Assembly (NCBI GenBank): GCA_037442205.1
Contig: JBBIQS010000039.1
Location: forward strand, 1-64,000
Direction of reading: 5' to 3'
Length of the DNA stretch: 64,000 nt
Origin: JBBIQS01 sp037442205
GTDB taxonomy: Bacteria > Myxococcota > Myxococcia > Myxococcales > UBA5297
The notes under the pieces are model-generated. The model saw only the letters and a list, made by a program, of their open reading frames with translations, was not told where the DNA came from and searched no databases. A program made the translations under genes and the position numbers. Positions 1-8,604 of the stretch are shown here, one piece after another. Each line of letters opens with the position of its first letter. Positions within the stretch are counted from its first letter, which is position 1.

Positions 1-825
1 GCCCGGCGCCACCCCGGCGGAGTGGCCGGGCTGCGCGACGCGCTGCGGGCCCGTCTCGCCGAGCTGGGCGGAGACCTGATCGGCGGCGAGGGCGAGCCGG
101 CGGTGGTCGAGGAGCTGCTGTTCGAGGGCAAGCAGCTCTCAGGGGTCAAGCTGGCCGCCAACAAGAACGTCTTCCGCGCCCACTACGTGATCGCCGGGAT
201 GGACGTGTCTGCCCTGGCCCCGCTGATTCCGCCCAAGACCAAGAAGCACGGCCTGAGCGAGCTGTTCGAGTCGGTGCGCACGCGCAAGTTCCTCTTCCCG
301 ATCAACCTGGTGATGCGCGAGGCGGGGCTGCCGCTGGGGCTCGGGGAGCTGGCGCTTCTGGTGCCGGGCTGCCCGGAGCTGGGCCCGGTGCTCTTGGAGG
401 TGATGCCGGCGATCAAGCATGGCCGCGAGGTCGAGGGCGAGAAGGTGCTGTGCGCCGCGGCCTTCGCGCCGGCGGCGGAGCACGAGGCCTCCGAGGAGCG
501 GCTGAGGTCGCTGCAGCAGTGCATCGAGAAGGCGGTGCTGGAGCTGGCTCCCTTCTCCGAGCCGCACGTCCTGGCGCGTTCGGCGCCGTTCCTCGACGCC
601 AAGAGCGCCCGCGGGCACCGGCTGTCCCCGCACCCGCTGATCGAGGTGGGCGAGGAGCACTTCCTGGGAGTGGCCGGGCTGACCAACCGAACTCCCTGCA
701 AGAACCTGTTCCTGGCCAACCGCGAGGTCCTGCCCGGGCTGGGGCTGGAAGGCGAGTTCATGTCCGGCCTGCGCGCCGCGGGCCTGGTGCAGGAGCTGCT
801 CAAGAAGCACAACCCGCTCAAGTAG
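1..825 (+). CDS. FAD-dependent oxidoreductase, phytoene-desaturase-like (C-terminal part)
   Basis: The reading frame is open from the first base, so the N-terminal FAD-binding Rossmann part lies outside the window. The visible start has the HPGG...L.DAL pattern that precedes the middle domain of carotenoid-desaturase-type flavoproteins. The end has NLFLANREVLPGLGLEGEF, which matches the C-terminal FAD-contact region of the amine-oxidase/phytoene-dehydrogenase fold. The substrate cannot be told: the family covers carotenoid desaturases, all-trans-retinol saturases and uncharacterised oxidoreductases. No carotenoid genes are visible nearby. A GTG at 22 is probably internal. The gene stands just upstream of rpmB with a 132-base gap. 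Confidence 0.7.
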   Translation, partial: ARRHPGGVAGLRDALRARLAELGGDLIGGEGEPAVVEELLFEGKQLSGVKLAANKNVFRAHYVIAGMDVSALAPLIPPKTKKHGLSELFESVRTRKFLFPINLVMREAGLPLGLGELALLVPGCPELGPVLLEVMPAIKHGREVEGEKVLCAAAFAPAAEHEASEERLRSLQQCIEKAVLELAPFSEPHVLARSAPFLDAKSARGHRLSPHPLIEVGEEHFLGVAGLTNRTPCKNLFLANREVLPGLGLEGEFMSGLRAAGLVQELLKKHNPLK

Positions 826-865
826 CCCTTGGGCCCCGGCGAAAACGGCGGAAGCGTTCAGGCCC

Positions 866-893
866 TTGCTTTTCTGGGAACTTCTGCTAGGTT
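866..893 (+). promoter_or_regulatory. candidate sigma-70 promoter of rpmB
   Basis: TTGCTT (866-871), a 16-base spacer, then TAGGTT (888-893). The layout resembles the candidate rpsU promoter (TTGACC, 16 bases, TAAGTT). It lies about 65 bases before the rpmB start. The match is moderate and found only by eye. Confidence 0.35.
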
Positions 894-957
894 GCGCCGT
901 CTTTTTTCAAGCGCCGACGCGCCAAGCGCGGCCGGCGGCAGTGTGAAGGAGCAGGCC

Positions 958-1149
958 ATGGCTTTCGTTTGCGATATCTGCGGCAAGGGCGCGCTGGTTG
1001 GGAACAACGTCAGCCACGCCAACAACAAGACCAAGAAGCGCTCGCTGCCGAACCTGCAGCGGATCAAGGCGTCAGTGAACGGCTCGGTCAAGCGCATCAA
1101 GGTCTGCACCCGCTGCCTCAAGGCGGGCAAGGTCCTCAAGGCCGCCTGA
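958..1149 (+). CDS. rpmB: 50S ribosomal protein bL28
   Basis: A 63-residue protein of the large ribosomal subunit. It starts with the conserved block of a C+ (zinc-binding) L28: Cys5-x2-Cys8 (CDIC) and Cys50-x2-Cys53 (CTRC) would bind one zinc ion. The centre has the GNNVSHANNKTKKR block typical of L28. The start is set by a strong ribosome binding site, GAAGGAG at 945-951, six bases before ATG. A longer in-frame reading from 829 lacks family similarity upstream of this ATG. It is followed by a convergent quinone oxidoreductase gene and appears to be a single-gene unit. Confidence 0.95.
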   Translation: MAFVCDICGKGALVGNNVSHANNKTKKRSLPNLQRIKASVNGSVKRIKVCTRCLKAGKVLKAA

Positions 1150-1158
1150 TTCATCGGC

Positions 1159-1177
1159 CGCCGGCTCGAGGCCGGCG
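1159..1177. terminator. possible hairpin between convergent genes
   Basis: A 7-bp perfect stem (CGCCGGC / GCCGGCG) with a TCGAG loop lies just after the rpmB stop. There is no clear T-run, so terminator function is uncertain; it could serve both rpmB and the convergent gene. Confidence 0.3.
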
Positions 1178-1244
1178 CCCGCAGTGTCTTGAGAGTGCGC
1201 GGCCCGCCCGTTTCCTTGGCGGCCGCGCTCTTCTTTTTCCCGCG

Positions 1245-2225
1245 CTACCAGACCAGGGCGAGCTTGCCGAAGGTGGCGTTGGCCTCCATCCGTTCGTGCG
1301 CACTGCGCACCTCGGCCATGGGGATCGCCGCGTCGAGCACCGGCTTGAGCCGCCCGCTCTCGAAGTGCGGCACCACCTGGCGCTCGAAGGCCTGGGCGAC
1401 GGAGATCTTCTCCTCGATCGGCCGCGTGCGCAGGGCCGTGCCGCGCAACGTCAGCCGCTTCGCCAGCAGCAGGCCCAGCGACAGCGGCGCCGTGCTTCCG
1501 GCAACCAGACCCACGACGATCGATCTTCCCAGCGGCGCCAGGGCCCGGATGTTGTCCTCCAGGTAGTCGCCGCCGACCAGGTCGAGGATCACGTCGAAGC
1601 CCGCCCCACCCACCTGCCGCTTGGCGGCATCGGCGAACTTGGGCCCTGACACGACCAGTCCCGCGTCCAGCCCGAGCACCTTGGCGCGCTCCAGCTTGTC
1701 GGCGCTGCGCGCGGTGCCGACCACGGTGGCGCTGATCAGCTTCGCGAGCTGGATGGCGGCGGTCCCGACTCCGCTGCCGGCGGCGTGGATCAGCAGCCGC
1801 TCGCCTGGCTTGAGCTCGGCCTGCAGCATCAGGGCGTCGAAGGCAGTGAAGAAGGCCTCGGGAATCGACGCCGCCTGCGCCCAGTTCAGTCCCGCGGGCA
1901 CGCGGACTGCGGCGCGCTCGTGGATCACAAGCTTCTCGGCATAGCCCCCGCCCCCGACGATCCCCATCACCCGGTCGCCCGGCTTGAAGCGCTTGGAATT
2001 CGGGCCGCAGATCTCGACCTCGCCGGCGAACTCCAGCCCAGGAATGTCCTGAGGCGAATCGGGCGGCGCGGGGTACTGCCCACGCCGCTGCAGCAGGTCG
2101 GCGCGGTTGACGGCGCTGGCTTTCACCGCGACTCGAATCTCGCCCGGGCCGGGCACCGGCTCCGGGACTTCGCGCATCTCCAGCACCTCGACTCCGCCCG
2201 GCTCCCGGACACAGACCGCTCGCAT
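1245..2225 (-). CDS. NAD(P)H:quinone oxidoreductase, zinc-independent MDR family
   Basis: A 326-residue medium-chain dehydrogenase/reductase of the quinone oxidoreductase (QOR/PIG3) type, expected to reduce quinones or enones with NADPH in the cytosol. Seen: the N-terminal GroES-like block (VKASAVNRADLLQRRGQYP), the PGLEFAGEV motif, and the cofactor-binding HAAGSGVGTAAIQLAK loop. The Cys/His zinc ligands of alcohol dehydrogenases are absent. ATG at 2225 is chosen because AAGGGAG lies six bases upstream; an in-frame TTG two codons earlier is less likely. It is the last gene of a reverse-strand group with elbB and a HExxH lipoprotein, 27 bases after the latter. Confidence 0.85.
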   Translation of the reverse strand: MRAVCVREPGGVEVLEMREVPEPVPGPGEIRVAVKASAVNRADLLQRRGQYPAPPDSPQDIPGLEFAGEVEICGPNSKRFKPGDRVMGIVGGGGYAEKLVIHERAAVRVPAGLNWAQAASIPEAFFTAFDALMLQAELKPGERLLIHAAGSGVGTAAIQLAKLISATVVGTARSADKLERAKVLGLDAGLVVSGPKFADAAKRQVGGAGFDVILDLVGGDYLEDNIRALAPLGRSIVVGLVAGSTAPLSLGLLLAKRLTLRGTALRTRPIEEKISVAQAFERQVVPHFESGRLKPVLDAAIPMAEVRSAHERMEANATFGKLALVW

Positions 2226-2252
2226 GGCCAACTCCCTTGGATTGCCGAGAAT

Positions 2253-3098
2253 CTAGGTCTGGTCGCCGGCGCGGCACTGCCCTGGCGCTTCAAGAAAGCT
2301 GCGCCAGCCGTCCATCACCACGTAGAGCCGGAACTCCTGCTCGAACTCGATCCGCGAGATGCCGATGGCGAGCTCGAACGCCTGATCGAAGCGGCGCCCG
2401 GCGGCCATGGCCGACAACACTCGCCGGATCGCGCCGTCGCCGTAGCGCTGCTCGAGGAAATGGAAGGCGTAGTGGGCAGCCGAGTAGACCTCCTCGGCGT
2501 TGTCCTGGTACAGCCGGGCGGCGTCGCGCAGCGGATCCTGGTCGGCTCCCGGCCGCATCAGCTGGGCCAGCTCCGGCAAGGAGCCGCGGCGATAGCCCTG
2601 CGCGGCCGTCACCGAGGCCATCCCCTCGCGGAACCAGATCGGGATTCCCTTGTACGGCCAGGTCGAGGCGGTGGCGGCCAGCTGGTACATCAGGCAGTGC
2701 GTCAGCTCGTGCAGCAGCAACTCGTCCACCTGGGCCTGGGACGCGCCGCCCACCCACCAGCTCGACGGCGACTGGACGAACACCTCGTCGTAGCGGGCCC
2801 AGGCGCGCAGCCAGCTGTAGCCGCTCTTGTCGACCGCCTTCTCCAGGCTCTCGTGGTCGGGCAGCACCAGCACCCGAACCGGCTCGCGCAGCGTGCCCCA
2901 GCGCGCCAGCTTCTCGCTCACCTGCTGCAGCGCGGTGCGAACCACCTTCGCCCCGTCGGCGTCGAAGGGCTCGTTCTCGAGGAGGAAGGTCCCGGCCGCC
3001 GTGCGCAGCTCTTCCCTGGAAGGCAATTGGAGACGAGCGTGAGCGCAGGCCGAGGCCAGCAGGAGCAGCGTCGGAAGAGCGAGGAAGCGACGGCTCAG
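2253..3098 (-). CDS. putative HExxH metallopeptidase lipoprotein, likely CTG start
   Basis: About 281 residues with an N-terminal lipoprotein signal: a hydrophobic stretch ending in ASAC gives a lipid-modified Cys at residue 18. Residues 130-134 are HELTH, and a Glu in FREG near residue 158 could be the third zinc ligand, as in gluzincin 'peptidase MA-like' proteins. This suggests an envelope-anchored metallopeptidase of unknown substrate. No ATG, GTG or TTG exists at the signal peptide start. A CTG at 3098-3096 overlaps the elbB TGA (CTGA) and has GGAG five bases upstream, so a CTG start with translational coupling is proposed. A longer reading upstream would run through elbB in another frame and has no signal peptide logic. 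Confidence 0.65.
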   Translation of the reverse strand: MSRRFLALPTLLLLASACAHARLQLPSREELRTAAGTFLLENEPFDADGAKVVRTALQQVSEKLARWGTLREPVRVLVLPDHESLEKAVDKSGYSWLRAWARYDEVFVQSPSSWWVGGASQAQVDELLLHELTHCLMYQLAATASTWPYKGIPIWFREGMASVTAAQGYRRGSLPELAQLMRPGADQDPLRDAARLYQDNAEEVYSAAHYAFHFLEQRYGDGAIRRVLSAMAAGRRFDQAFELAIGISRIEFEQEFRLYVVMDGWRSFLEAPGQCRAGDQT

Positions 3099-3763
3099 GC
3101 GAGCTCCAGAAGACCGGCGACGAGCTTCTCGATCCCGGTCGCGATGTGGGCGATCGACGGCCCGACCATGTAGGCCGGGGTGCTCAGCAGCTTGTTGGCG
3201 GAGTCGAGCGCCACCTCGTCCACCCTGCACTGCTGGTGGATGCCGCCCATGGCCTCGATGGCTTCGGCGGTCTCCTTCTCGTTGCCGATGGTCAGTCGCG
3301 GCTTGTGGGCGCCGAGCACCTTGGCCGCCACCACCGGCGCGATGCAGATGAAGCCCAACGGCTTCTTGGCCTGGAAGGCCTGCCTCACCAGCCGCTCGAC
3401 CTCGGGATTGACGCGCATCTGTGCCCCGTCGACGGCGAAGGTGCACAGGTTCTTGGCGACCCCGAAGCCGCCGGGGAAGACCAGCGCGTCGAAGTCCTTC
3501 GGCTGGATCTTGGCGATGCTCTCGATCTTGCCGCGCACGATGCGCGCCGACTCGGTGAGCACGTTGCGCTTCTCCTCCGAGGCGGGCTTGCCGCGGGCGT
3601 GGTCGATCACGTGCATCTGCTCGACGTCGGGCGCCATGGCCAGCACCTGGGCGCCGGCGCGATCGAGCGCGAGAAGGGTGACCGTCGCCTCCTGGATCTC
3701 CGCCCCGTCGAGGAACCCGCAGCCCGAGAGAACGACGCCGACCTTCTTGCCGGTCTTGGCCAT
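3095..3763 (-). CDS. elbB: isoprenoid biosynthesis glyoxalase ElbB, DJ-1/PfpI family
   Basis: A 222-residue class I glutamine amidotransferase-like protein. Family-typical blocks are visible: VGVVLSGCGFLDGAEIQEA near the N-terminus, the DALVFPGGFGVAKNL turn and the GFICIAPVVAAK segment, whose Cys sits at the nucleophile position. E. coli ElbB has glyoxalase activity and was linked to isoprenoid synthesis; the physiological role is unclear. It is first in a reverse-strand operon with a HExxH lipoprotein, whose start overlaps this stop, and a quinone oxidoreductase. Co-transcription with an oxidoreductase fits carbonyl or electrophile detoxification, but that is inference. Confidence 0.9.
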   Translation of the reverse strand: MAKTGKKVGVVLSGCGFLDGAEIQEATVTLLALDRAGAQVLAMAPDVEQMHVIDHARGKPASEEKRNVLTESARIVRGKIESIAKIQPKDFDALVFPGGFGVAKNLCTFAVDGAQMRVNPEVERLVRQAFQAKKPLGFICIAPVVAAKVLGAHKPRLTIGNEKETAEAIEAMGGIHQQCRVDEVALDSANKLLSTPAYMVGPSIAHIATGIEKLVAGLLELA

Positions 3764-3864
3764 GTTCGACCCCCGTTCCTCCCGCCGTGGGAGAGCCCTC
3801 TTGATAGCACTGCGCGACGCCTGCGGGCCAGCCGCGCAGGAGCCGGGTCCGGCAGGAGTTTCGC

Positions 3865-4383
3865 TCAGAACGGGCGCGCTCTTCCGCGCGGCGGCGCAGG
3901 CACCAGCTGATGGAAGAGGCTGGTCTCGCGCTGGTAGAAGCCCTCGGTGTGGAAGGAGCTGGGCAGCCCCAGCAAATCCGAGTCGAGGTGGTGGCAGAGC
4001 TCGTGGAGGAAGGTCCGCAAGAAGGTGCGGAAGGCCACCACCCGGCCGTGGACCGCGGTGCGCATCCAGACGCAGATCGCCGGGGGCAGCTCCGGCGACC
4101 GGGTGTAGAGCCCGTGCAGCTCGCCCCCCGATGCGCGCGGGCGGGTCTCCAGCAAGGCGACGCGTACCGGCGTGGCGTGAAGCCGCTCGGTCAGTCGATC
4201 AGCGAGCCGCTGAAGGGCCTCGACCAACCGCTGCGGCTCGGCATTCTCAAGGGCCGACCGCACTTGCTCCACCTCGCCCGTCAGCTCGCTCGGATGGTGG
4301 ATTCGCAGGGCGCGGACCCGGTCGCTGGCGCGGTAGACGGCCTGCTGTTCCTCGCTCAGCCACTCGTAGTAGGCGAAGGGCAT
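3865..4383 (-). CDS. putative zinc metallopeptidase (HELCHH), small
   Basis: 172 residues, with no signal peptide or membrane segment. The sequence FLHELCHHLDSDLLG holds a HExxH zinc site, followed by SFHTEGFYQRETS, whose His/Glu could be the third ligand. The HTEGF turn suggests a minimal cytosolic metallopeptidase. The N-terminal half (residues 1-90) is charged and helical with no recognised domain. The gene is divergent from the EFR1 gene, and the 70 bases between them hold a perfect 12-base palindrome. Substrate unknown; it may be a protease fold without proteolytic activity. Confidence 0.6.
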   Translation of the reverse strand: MPFAYYEWLSEEQQAVYRASDRVRALRIHHPSELTGEVEQVRSALENAEPQRLVEALQRLADRLTERLHATPVRVALLETRPRASGGELHGLYTRSPELPPAICVWMRTAVHGRVVAFRTFLRTFLHELCHHLDSDLLGLPSSFHTEGFYQRETSLFHQLVPAPPRGRARPF

Positions 4384-4398
4384 CGTCTAAACCTGTTG

Positions 4399-4410
4399 CG
4401 GCACGTGCCG
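4399..4410. promoter_or_regulatory. perfect palindrome in divergent intergenic region, candidate operator
   Basis: CGGCACGTGCCG is a perfect 12-base palindrome lying in the 70-base gap between the divergent HELCHH gene and the EFR1 gene. Its position suits a dimeric regulator acting on both genes. Palindromes occur by chance in GC-rich DNA, so this is tentative. Confidence 0.3.
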
Positions 4411-4453
4411 GAATACAGGAATCGCCGACCAGGGAATCCGATAGGCTCTGCCC

Positions 4454-5497
4454 ATGGCCACCGCCTACTCGCGCGTCGTGCTCGCCTGGTTCTCCGGCAC
4501 CGGGAACTCGCTCACGGCCGCCCGCTGGATGGCGGCCGTCGCGCAGAGCTCCGGAGCAGCGGTCGAATGGGTTTCCATGGAGCGCGGCGAGCTTCCGTCC
4601 CCCGGCACTGGCGCCGGACGGACGCTGGCCTGTTTCCTCTTCCCCACGCACGGTTTCGCTGCACCCTGGCTGGTGCTCAAATACCTGTGGCGCTTCCCGA
4701 AATTGGAGCGAGCGGACGCCTTCTTCGCGAACACCCGCGGCGGCGTGCGCCTGCCGTTTCTCTTCACGCCGGGCGTCAGCGGCATGGCCCTCTGGTGGCC
4801 GATCCTGCTCTTCGCACTGCGCGGATTCGGCATCGCCGGCTCGCTTCCGATCGACCTGCCGCACAGCTGGGTCTCCTTCTTCCCGCCCAATCCGCGCTGG
4901 GGCATCGAGCGGCTGGTGGCCCGCAGCAAGCGCATCGTCGTGGAGACGATGGCCAAGCTCCTTGAAGGGCGCGCAGGCCATCGCTGGAGCGTCTGGCTCA
5001 CCCTTCCCCTCGATCTGGCGCTGCTCCCAGTGACGGCTCTCTACTTGCTGGTTGGGCGCTTCGGGCTGGCCAAGACGCTCTTCACCTCGCTCGCCTGCAG
5101 CGACTGCGGCCTATGCATCGACCACTGCCCGGTCCACGCCATCGCGCGGGTCGACGGCCGCCCATTCTGGAAGCTGACCTGCGAGAGCTGCATGCGGTGC
5201 ATGAACCTCTGCCCGAAGCGCTCGATCCAGTCCTGGGTGACACGGATGATGCTGCTCACCTGGCCGCTGCTGCTCCTGGGGAACTGGCTGTGGCCGCTGC
5301 CCACCGGCATCTGGCTGGTGCTGCTGACGCCGGCGATGTTCCTCGCCTACCGGCTCTTGCACTTCGCGTGGGGCAGCCGCGCGGTCAACGCGGCCTTCAC
5401 CTACACCTCGCTCACCCGCTACTGGAAGCGGTACCTGGCGCCGGGGATCAAGGCGGGGGACTTCAGGCCGACCGCGGCAGGGCAGCGCCGGGAGTGA
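4454..5497 (+). CDS. EFR1 family flavodoxin-ferredoxin with C-terminal membrane segments
   Basis: 347 residues. The N-terminal flavodoxin-like domain has the FMN phosphate loop SGTGNS (14-19). Two 4Fe-4S clusters follow: Cys215, 218, 221, 225 and Cys243, 246, 249, 253, in the CxxCxxCxxxC spacing of bacterial ferredoxins. Hydrophobic segments near 105-130, 180-200 and 265-300 suggest membrane association. The protein should pass electrons between flavin and Fe-S centres; partners are unknown. The 3' end overlaps the convergent PEP-synthase-like gene by 35 bases. ATG at 4454 gives the expected beta-strand start (VVLAWFSGTGNS). Confidence 0.8.
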   Translation: MATAYSRVVLAWFSGTGNSLTAARWMAAVAQSSGAAVEWVSMERGELPSPGTGAGRTLACFLFPTHGFAAPWLVLKYLWRFPKLERADAFFANTRGGVRLPFLFTPGVSGMALWWPILLFALRGFGIAGSLPIDLPHSWVSFFPPNPRWGIERLVARSKRIVVETMAKLLEGRAGHRWSVWLTLPLDLALLPVTALYLLVGRFGLAKTLFTSLACSDCGLCIDHCPVHAIARVDGRPFWKLTCESCMRCMNLCPKRSIQSWVTRMMLLTWPLLLLGNWLWPLPTGIWLVLLTPAMFLAYRLLHFAWGSRAVNAAFTYTSLTRYWKRYLAPGIKAGDFRPTAAGQRRE

Positions 5498-8495
5498 AGT
5501 GCCCGTCACCACTCTGCGCGCCCGCTGCCGGCTTGAGCACCATCGCCGTGGATCGCCGGCCGTCGAGGAAGATCCGCAGCGGGCTCTCCAGGCGGATGTG
5601 GCACACCTTGTCGTTCTCGAAGATGACCTGCTGCTTCTCGAGCCACTCGAAGTCGAACCAGCGCTTCTCCTCGGTGGCCCGCTGGTCGATGTTGCTCAGG
5701 GTCAGGTAGCCGATGCGGAAGCTGGTCACGTTGTGGAAGAAGTGAGCGCCCTGGGAAGGCTCGACGTCGCGATCGCGGAAGTTGGTCTCGACGATCACCT
5801 TGGCCCCGGCGATCTGCGCCCACTTCACCGGGATGCCCAGCCGCGGGTCCGACGATCCCCACCGGCCGGGTCCGACCAGCATGTAGGGGATCTTCTCGGC
5901 CTGCAGACGCGCGTTGACCACTCCGACCTCGTCGGCCACCGACGGAGTCTCGGCGGCCTCGAGGTCGGTGCGCTTGACGTAGACGATGTCCCGGACGCCG
6001 TCGACCACCCCGTGACCCAGCGAGCGGTCGGTGCGGCAGAGGACCTGTTCCTGGGAGAAGTCGCCGGCCTCCACCGGCGCGTCCACCACCTGGATGCCCT
6101 GCGGGCGCACCTGCAGCACGTACAGCGTCGGGAGCTCCGGCTCCTTGCCGCTCTCCGTGCTCTTGCCCCAGTCCGCGGAGTCGAGCGCGAACTCGATTTC
6201 CACCGGGCAGCCCAGCCCTTCGGTGAACTGCTTGAGCAGCGCCGCCAGCGCCGGCGCCAGCGCCAGCGCGTCCCACTTCAGGATGTTGTGGAAGGTCACC
6301 ACCCGCGGCCCGGGCAGGGTCAGGTTGTCGCGGATCACGTCGTCGTCGGGGCTGTAGACGCTGCCCACCAGCTTCAGCGTGCCGTCGGATTCGGCGTCGG
6401 AGAGCTCGTACTGGCGCAGCGAGGCCTCGGGCCCGGCGAGGAAGTCGGTGCGCGGTACCGACAGATCGCAGGCCCAGAACCTCTTCTGGCTGAACTGCAG
6501 GTAGTCCTTGGCGCTGCCGAACTGCGGCAGGATCGAGGGGGTGCTCGGCGAGAACTGCAGGCTGGCCCCGCCCTGGACGATGGTCTGCCCCAGCCCCAGC
6601 GCCACCATCGCCAGCCCCTCCTCCGCCTTCTGGTGGCCCACCGGGTAGTAGTTGTAGGAAACCGCCACTCCGGCGATCGCCGGGTAGAAGCGCTCGCAGT
6701 AGCTGCGCCCCACCATCTCCTGGATCAGCACCGCCATCTTCTCTTCTTCGATCGAGTACGGGGTCCCGGCGATATAGGCCCTCGCGTCGGCGGAGTAGGT
6801 GGAGGCGTAGACGCTCTTGATCGCCTGGCACAGCTCCTGGAACCGCACCTCCGGGTCGGAGTGGTTGTTGGGGAGCATGTAGGTGGCGTAGATGCCGGCG
6901 AAGGGCTGCAGCTGGCTGTCCTCGAGCAGGCTCGAGGAGCGGACCGCCAGCGGCCCCTTCATCGAGGCCACCGCCCGCCGCAGGTCGCTCATCAGCCCGT
7001 CGCTGAGCTTGCCGGCCAGGCAGCGCCTGAGCACCGCCTTCTCGTCGAGCGAGGCCAGCCCGCCCTCCAGGATCTTGTTGGTCTCGAGGAAGCGGTCGAA
7101 CTCGTCGGTGGGCACCACCACCGAGCGCGGGATGCGCAGGTGCAGGTCGGAGAACCGCTTGTCCAGGTCGCTGCGCGCCAGGATCGAGCTGACGAAGGCC
7201 AGCCCGCGCGCCTTGCCGCCGATGGACCCCTTGCCCAGGCGCACGAACTGGCTGCCGGCCGCGTTGCGGTTGGAGAAGTCGGTGACCACGCCCTCGCTCT
7301 GCTTGAGGCGGGCCTGCTCCAGGGCGCGCAGCAGGTAGCCGCGCAGCCCCTCGACCCCGCCGAACTCGGCGGAGGTGCGCGGGCGCAGGTCCTGGGCCAC
7401 CAGGAACATCGAGCGGGCCATCAGCCACAGCGAGAAGTGGTTGCGGGTAGCGTGGTACTCCACCGAGGCCGCCGGGACGGTGCGCAGCACCTGCTCCAGC
7501 TCGTACATGTGGCGGGCACGGCCGACCTCGGTCCGGTCGGGGAGGCGGAAGACGAAGTCGCCGAAGCCCAGCGACTCGTTGACGAAGAGGCGGATCTGCT
7601 TGAGCAGGCTGTCCGAGCTCTTGTCGGCGAACTGCACCCCCACCTCGGCGGCCAGCTTGGCGATGTCCGGCTCGGCCGACTGGAGCATCACCGCCAGGTC
7701 CGGGTTCTCGGCCCGCAGGGTCATGATCAGGTCGATCCCGGCCTTGGGATCCTCCTCGCCGCGGCGCGGGAAGCGCACGTCGCTGATCACCGCGATCACG
7801 TACTCCTGGAAGCGCCGGTAGTGGCCCATCGCCTCTTCGTAGCTGCGCGCCAGCAGGAGCTTGGGGCGGGCCCGCATCCGCATCATCCGGTGCAGGTCGT
7901 TGACGCCCTCGCTGGCCAGCGAGCCCGACTGCTGCATCAGCTCGGCGTAGAGCAGCGAGAGGATCGACGAGTAGCGGCGGACCGAGTCCTCGACCACGAT
8001 GATCACCCGCACCCCGGCGCCGCCGGTGTCGTGGGGGGCGTTGCGCTGGTCCTCCACCAGCTTGACGATGGCCAGGATGATGCGGGCGTCGCCGGTCCAC
8101 CAGAAGACGTGGTCCACCGCCTTGGGGTCGACGCCGCCCGGGAAGTGGGTGAGGTCGGCCTCGGTGAGCACCAACAGGACCACCGGCATGTAGGGGTAGC
8201 GCTCCTTGACCCGGCGGCCGAACGCCGACACGTCGGTGTCGGCGATGCGGACCATGGTCACCACCAGGTCGAAGCGCCGCTCGGCCAAGAGCTCCATCGC
8301 CTTGGCGCCGGTGGCGACATGGGTGATGCGCGGGGCGCTGGAGAGGTTGAGCTCGCTGTACTCGGTGAAGATGCGCTCGGTGAGCCGGCCGTCCTCCTCG
8401 AGGGCAAACGCGTCGTAGGGCGAGCTGACGAGCAGGATCTCGCGGACCCGGTACGGCATCAGGTCGTGGAAGCGCAGGTACCAGGGTTCCTGCAT
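5463..8495 (-). CDS. receiver-like / PEP-synthase N-domain fusion protein
   Basis: About 1,010 residues. Residues 1-130 and about 160-320 look like two response-regulator-type alpha/beta domains (REILLVSSPYDAFALEEDG; VIIVVEDSVRRYSS...VISDVRFPRRG). From about 430 there is a pyruvate-phosphate-dikinase/PEP-synthase N-terminal ATP-binding domain with GSIGGKARGLAFVSS, the PLAVRSSSLLEDSQ block, and LYVLQVRPQG. The swivelling phosphohistidine domain (TSHA-type motif) and the PEP-binding barrel are not seen, so PEP synthesis is unlikely. Start 8495 is preferred because a -10-like TAAAAT (8605-8610) overlaps the earlier in-frame starts at 8621 and 8606. No Shine-Dalgarno site is obvious. It may be an ATP-dependent phosphotransfer or signalling protein; the function is not established. 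Confidence 0.75.
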   Translation of the reverse strand: MQEPWYLRFHDLMPYRVREILLVSSPYDAFALEEDGRLTERIFTEYSELNLSSAPRITHVATGAKAMELLAERRFDLVVTMVRIADTDVSAFGRRVKERYPYMPVVLLVLTEADLTHFPGGVDPKAVDHVFWWTGDARIILAIVKLVEDQRNAPHDTGGAGVRVIIVVEDSVRRYSSILSLLYAELMQQSGSLASEGVNDLHRMMRMRARPKLLLARSYEEAMGHYRRFQEYVIAVISDVRFPRRGEEDPKAGIDLIMTLRAENPDLAVMLQSAEPDIAKLAAEVGVQFADKSSDSLLKQIRLFVNESLGFGDFVFRLPDRTEVGRARHMYELEQVLRTVPAASVEYHATRNHFSLWLMARSMFLVAQDLRPRTSAEFGGVEGLRGYLLRALEQARLKQSEGVVTDFSNRNAAGSQFVRLGKGSIGGKARGLAFVSSILARSDLDKRFSDLHLRIPRSVVVPTDEFDRFLETNKILEGGLASLDEKAVLRRCLAGKLSDGLMSDLRRAVASMKGPLAVRSSSLLEDSQLQPFAGIYATYMLPNNHSDPEVRFQELCQAIKSVYASTYSADARAYIAGTPYSIEEEKMAVLIQEMVGRSYCERFYPAIAGVAVSYNYYPVGHQKAEEGLAMVALGLGQTIVQGGASLQFSPSTPSILPQFGSAKDYLQFSQKRFWACDLSVPRTDFLAGPEASLRQYELSDAESDGTLKLVGSVYSPDDDVIRDNLTLPGPRVVTFHNILKWDALALAPALAALLKQFTEGLGCPVEIEFALDSADWGKSTESGKEPELPTLYVLQVRPQGIQVVDAPVEAGDFSQEQVLCRTDRSLGHGVVDGVRDIVYVKRTDLEAAETPSVADEVGVVNARLQAEKIPYMLVGPGRWGSSDPRLGIPVKWAQIAGAKVIVETNFRDRDVEPSQGAHFFHNVTSFRIGYLTLSNIDQRATEEKRWFDFEWLEKQQVIFENDKVCHIRLESPLRIFLDGRRSTAMVLKPAAGAQSGDGHFTPGAALPRSA

Positions 8496-8604
8496 GTGGG
8501 CGGGCTGTCGGCGGGTCGAGAGCAAGGCGCTGGGTTCCCCGTGCGGTGAGGGAGCTTTGAACGGCCGGCTGATCGGCCGGTTCTTGTGGGAGCGACGGCG
8601 GTGC

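Noticed and set aside
5499..8549. A 1,016-codon open frame on the forward strand opposite the receiver/PEP-synthase-like gene
   Set aside because: It runs antisense to a gene with clear motifs, is rich in Arg, Gly, His and Leu without domains, and results from the GC-rich codon bias.
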